Source: Zygnema cylindricum
Taxonomy: Eukaryota; Streptophyta; Zygnematophyceae; Zygnematales; Zygnemataceae
Assembly (NCBI GenBank): GCA_037447655.1
Contig: JBBHKE010003109.1
Span: 1 to 42,387, forward strand
Length of the DNA stretch: 42,387 nucleotides
Direction of reading: 5' to 3'
Within the stretch, counting starts at the first letter, position 1. Every line of letters starts with the position of its first letter. The notes beneath the pieces are model-generated. The model saw only the letters and a list, made by a program, of their open reading frames with translations. It made no database searches and was not told the DNA's origin. The position numbers and the translations under genes were made by a program. Positions 41,399 through 42,387 of the stretch are shown here, piece after piece.

Positions 41399-42361
41399 GG
41401 GTATTTTCGCATGTAACCGAAACTTATCTTGTTACTTTGTTTTATAGCAAAGATTCTCCGTACAGCTTTCAGAGCATTTGTATGTAATGAAATGAAATTG
41501 TAACTTTTGATTGTGACGGACGTAGACGTGGGTGTAATTTGTGACGATTGTAGACGCGTACAAAACTCGCGACAATTGATGATGTTTACAAAATAGAGAC
41601 GGTTGTAGACGTCTAGCTACTTGTGACATTGTAGATGTTTAGAGTTCGTGATATTTTGACGTCACGCGTACTTATGAAAGCGTCAACGTCACAAATTCCA
41701 AAACATTCCGCCATGGTTGCCCGATTTTGTTTTTTCGTCCATTCTCACTCTACTTGCCACCAAAATAGGCTAAAAGACTGTCAAAAGAAATATTTTTTAT
41801 AGATCTTTCATTTGATACGTTTCTTGCCTTTTTTCATTGCAAGAATTGTGAGATATACGCGTTAGTGGGAGAAGGAGAGAGAGAGAGAGGCGCTTTCACA
41901 GACTTCGCTTTTGCGAAACGGCGTCCGTTGGTCGAAACCCTTTCCACGGCCCCTGTACGGAAAAAAACGCACGGAAAAAAGTCACGCACAGGCTGGAAAT
42001 GTGCGGTGGGTTTTTTTTTTGGTACTTCGCGCTCAAAAATTGTAAAAAACTTCTGGCACGTTTGACAGCATATGCCTATTCGTTTACCTTGTGGAACTTT
42101 ATTTAAAATCACCTCGCGAGGTGATTTTATATAAAGTTTGAAGATGAGCTGGAAGGACGCGAAATCGGGTCGAAATGCGCTAGATGACAAACTGCTTCGC
42201 GCTAGACGACAAATTGCAGTACATTTAAAGTTGTAAGGTAACGCAACTTGTACGGTGTCAATTTCATTTTTTTGGTACGGCTGCGGATTTTCTCATTTTT
42301 TTCTAAGTTATGGAGGAAAACGACATAAAAAAACTGTAACTTTAGCACATGCGAAAGTACC
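41399..42361 (-). mobile_element. Element D: family 2 TIR element nested in element C
   Basis: Termini GGGTATTTTCGCATGT and ACATGCGAAAGTACCC, flanked by TTA on both sides (41396-41398, 42362-42364). In opposite orientation to element C. Contains the perfect 24-bp palindrome AAAATCACCTCG/CGAGGTGATTTT at 42105-42128. A 118-codon minus-strand ORF (42190-41834) shares VSTNGRRFAKxKSVKAPLSL with a frame at 39778-40014 of element C, but it lacks transposase motifs. Confidence 0.8.
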
Positions 42362-42387
42362 CTTACATCGGAATGCTCTGAAAGTTG

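Larger units (their letters stand above)
39516..42387 (+). mobile_element. Element C: family 2 TIR element, interrupted twice, runs off the window
   Basis: 39516-40290 matches 6,590-7,145 and, inverted, element D. After the solo LTR it resumes GAAGCCGAGTGGAAGTTT at 41293, as in the uninterrupted copy near 7,150, and reaches ACAAGTTATTTACGCTTA at 41398. After element D it resumes CATCGGAATGCTCTGAAAGTTG at 42,366, matching 7,255-7,276. Its left TIR is missing where the gypsy LTR abuts. Near-palindrome at 39697-39720. Confidence 0.75.

Overview
This window is nuclear DNA of a eukaryote from the green-plant lineage, built mostly of nested transposable elements. The only gene with recognisable cellular homology is a secreted DOMON-domain (AIR12/DUF568-like) protein with a proline-rich tail, split by a 1.7 kb intron, which points to a streptophyte. 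The retroelement families, AT-rich spacers and frequent GTAC/CGTACG words would suit a streptophyte (charophyte) alga, but the species assignment is inference. No rRNA, functional tRNA gene or CRISPR array was seen.

Layout. 1-8.4 kb is AT-rich with several non-autonomous DNA transposons: TA-flanked foldback/MITE elements at 717-933, 1776-2334, 3403-3921 and 7538-8239; a 21-bp perfect TIR element at 4416-5130; a TNA-target element at 6534-7341; and a non-LTR reverse-transcriptase scrap at 2371-2736. 8.4-10.2 kb is the 3' end of a Ty1/copia element on the minus strand (RNase H, polypurine tract, 3' LTR). 10.4-12.7 kb holds a probable multi-exon plus-strand gene of unknown function. 14.6-18.0 kb is the minus-strand DOMON/proline-rich gene. 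18.4-20.2 kb holds foldback and tandem repeats.

20.2-39.5 kb is a decayed Ty3/gypsy-class element on the minus strand, arranged in partial tandem: LTR/leader-gag-protease-[DNA cytosine methyltransferase]-RT-RNase H-integrase-LTR/leader-gag (second copy truncated at about 20,247). The methyltransferase domain at 33.13-32.2 kb keeps recognisable motifs I, IV (PCQ), VI (ENV), VIII and X, and lies between protease and RT in the reading frame of the protease-RT linker. It is the most remarkable feature of the window. A gag-only (TR-GAG-like) copia-type element, 27,385-30,936, is inserted between RT and RNase H with a near-identical 5-bp target duplication. Conceptually removing it restores one pol frame.

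39.5-42.4 kb is a layered nest: a DNA transposon (element C) abutted by the gypsy LTR, split by a 1,002-bp solo copia LTR with a perfect GAAGC duplication, and split again by an inverted relative (element D) with a TTA duplication. The copia-family LTRs here each carry a hairpin around a tRNA T-arm/B-box-like word, and the stem sequences differ between LTRs while still pairing.

Almost every element ORF is broken by stops or frameshifts, so the retroelement genes are annotated as pseudogenes. Boundaries given as approximate were set by eye.
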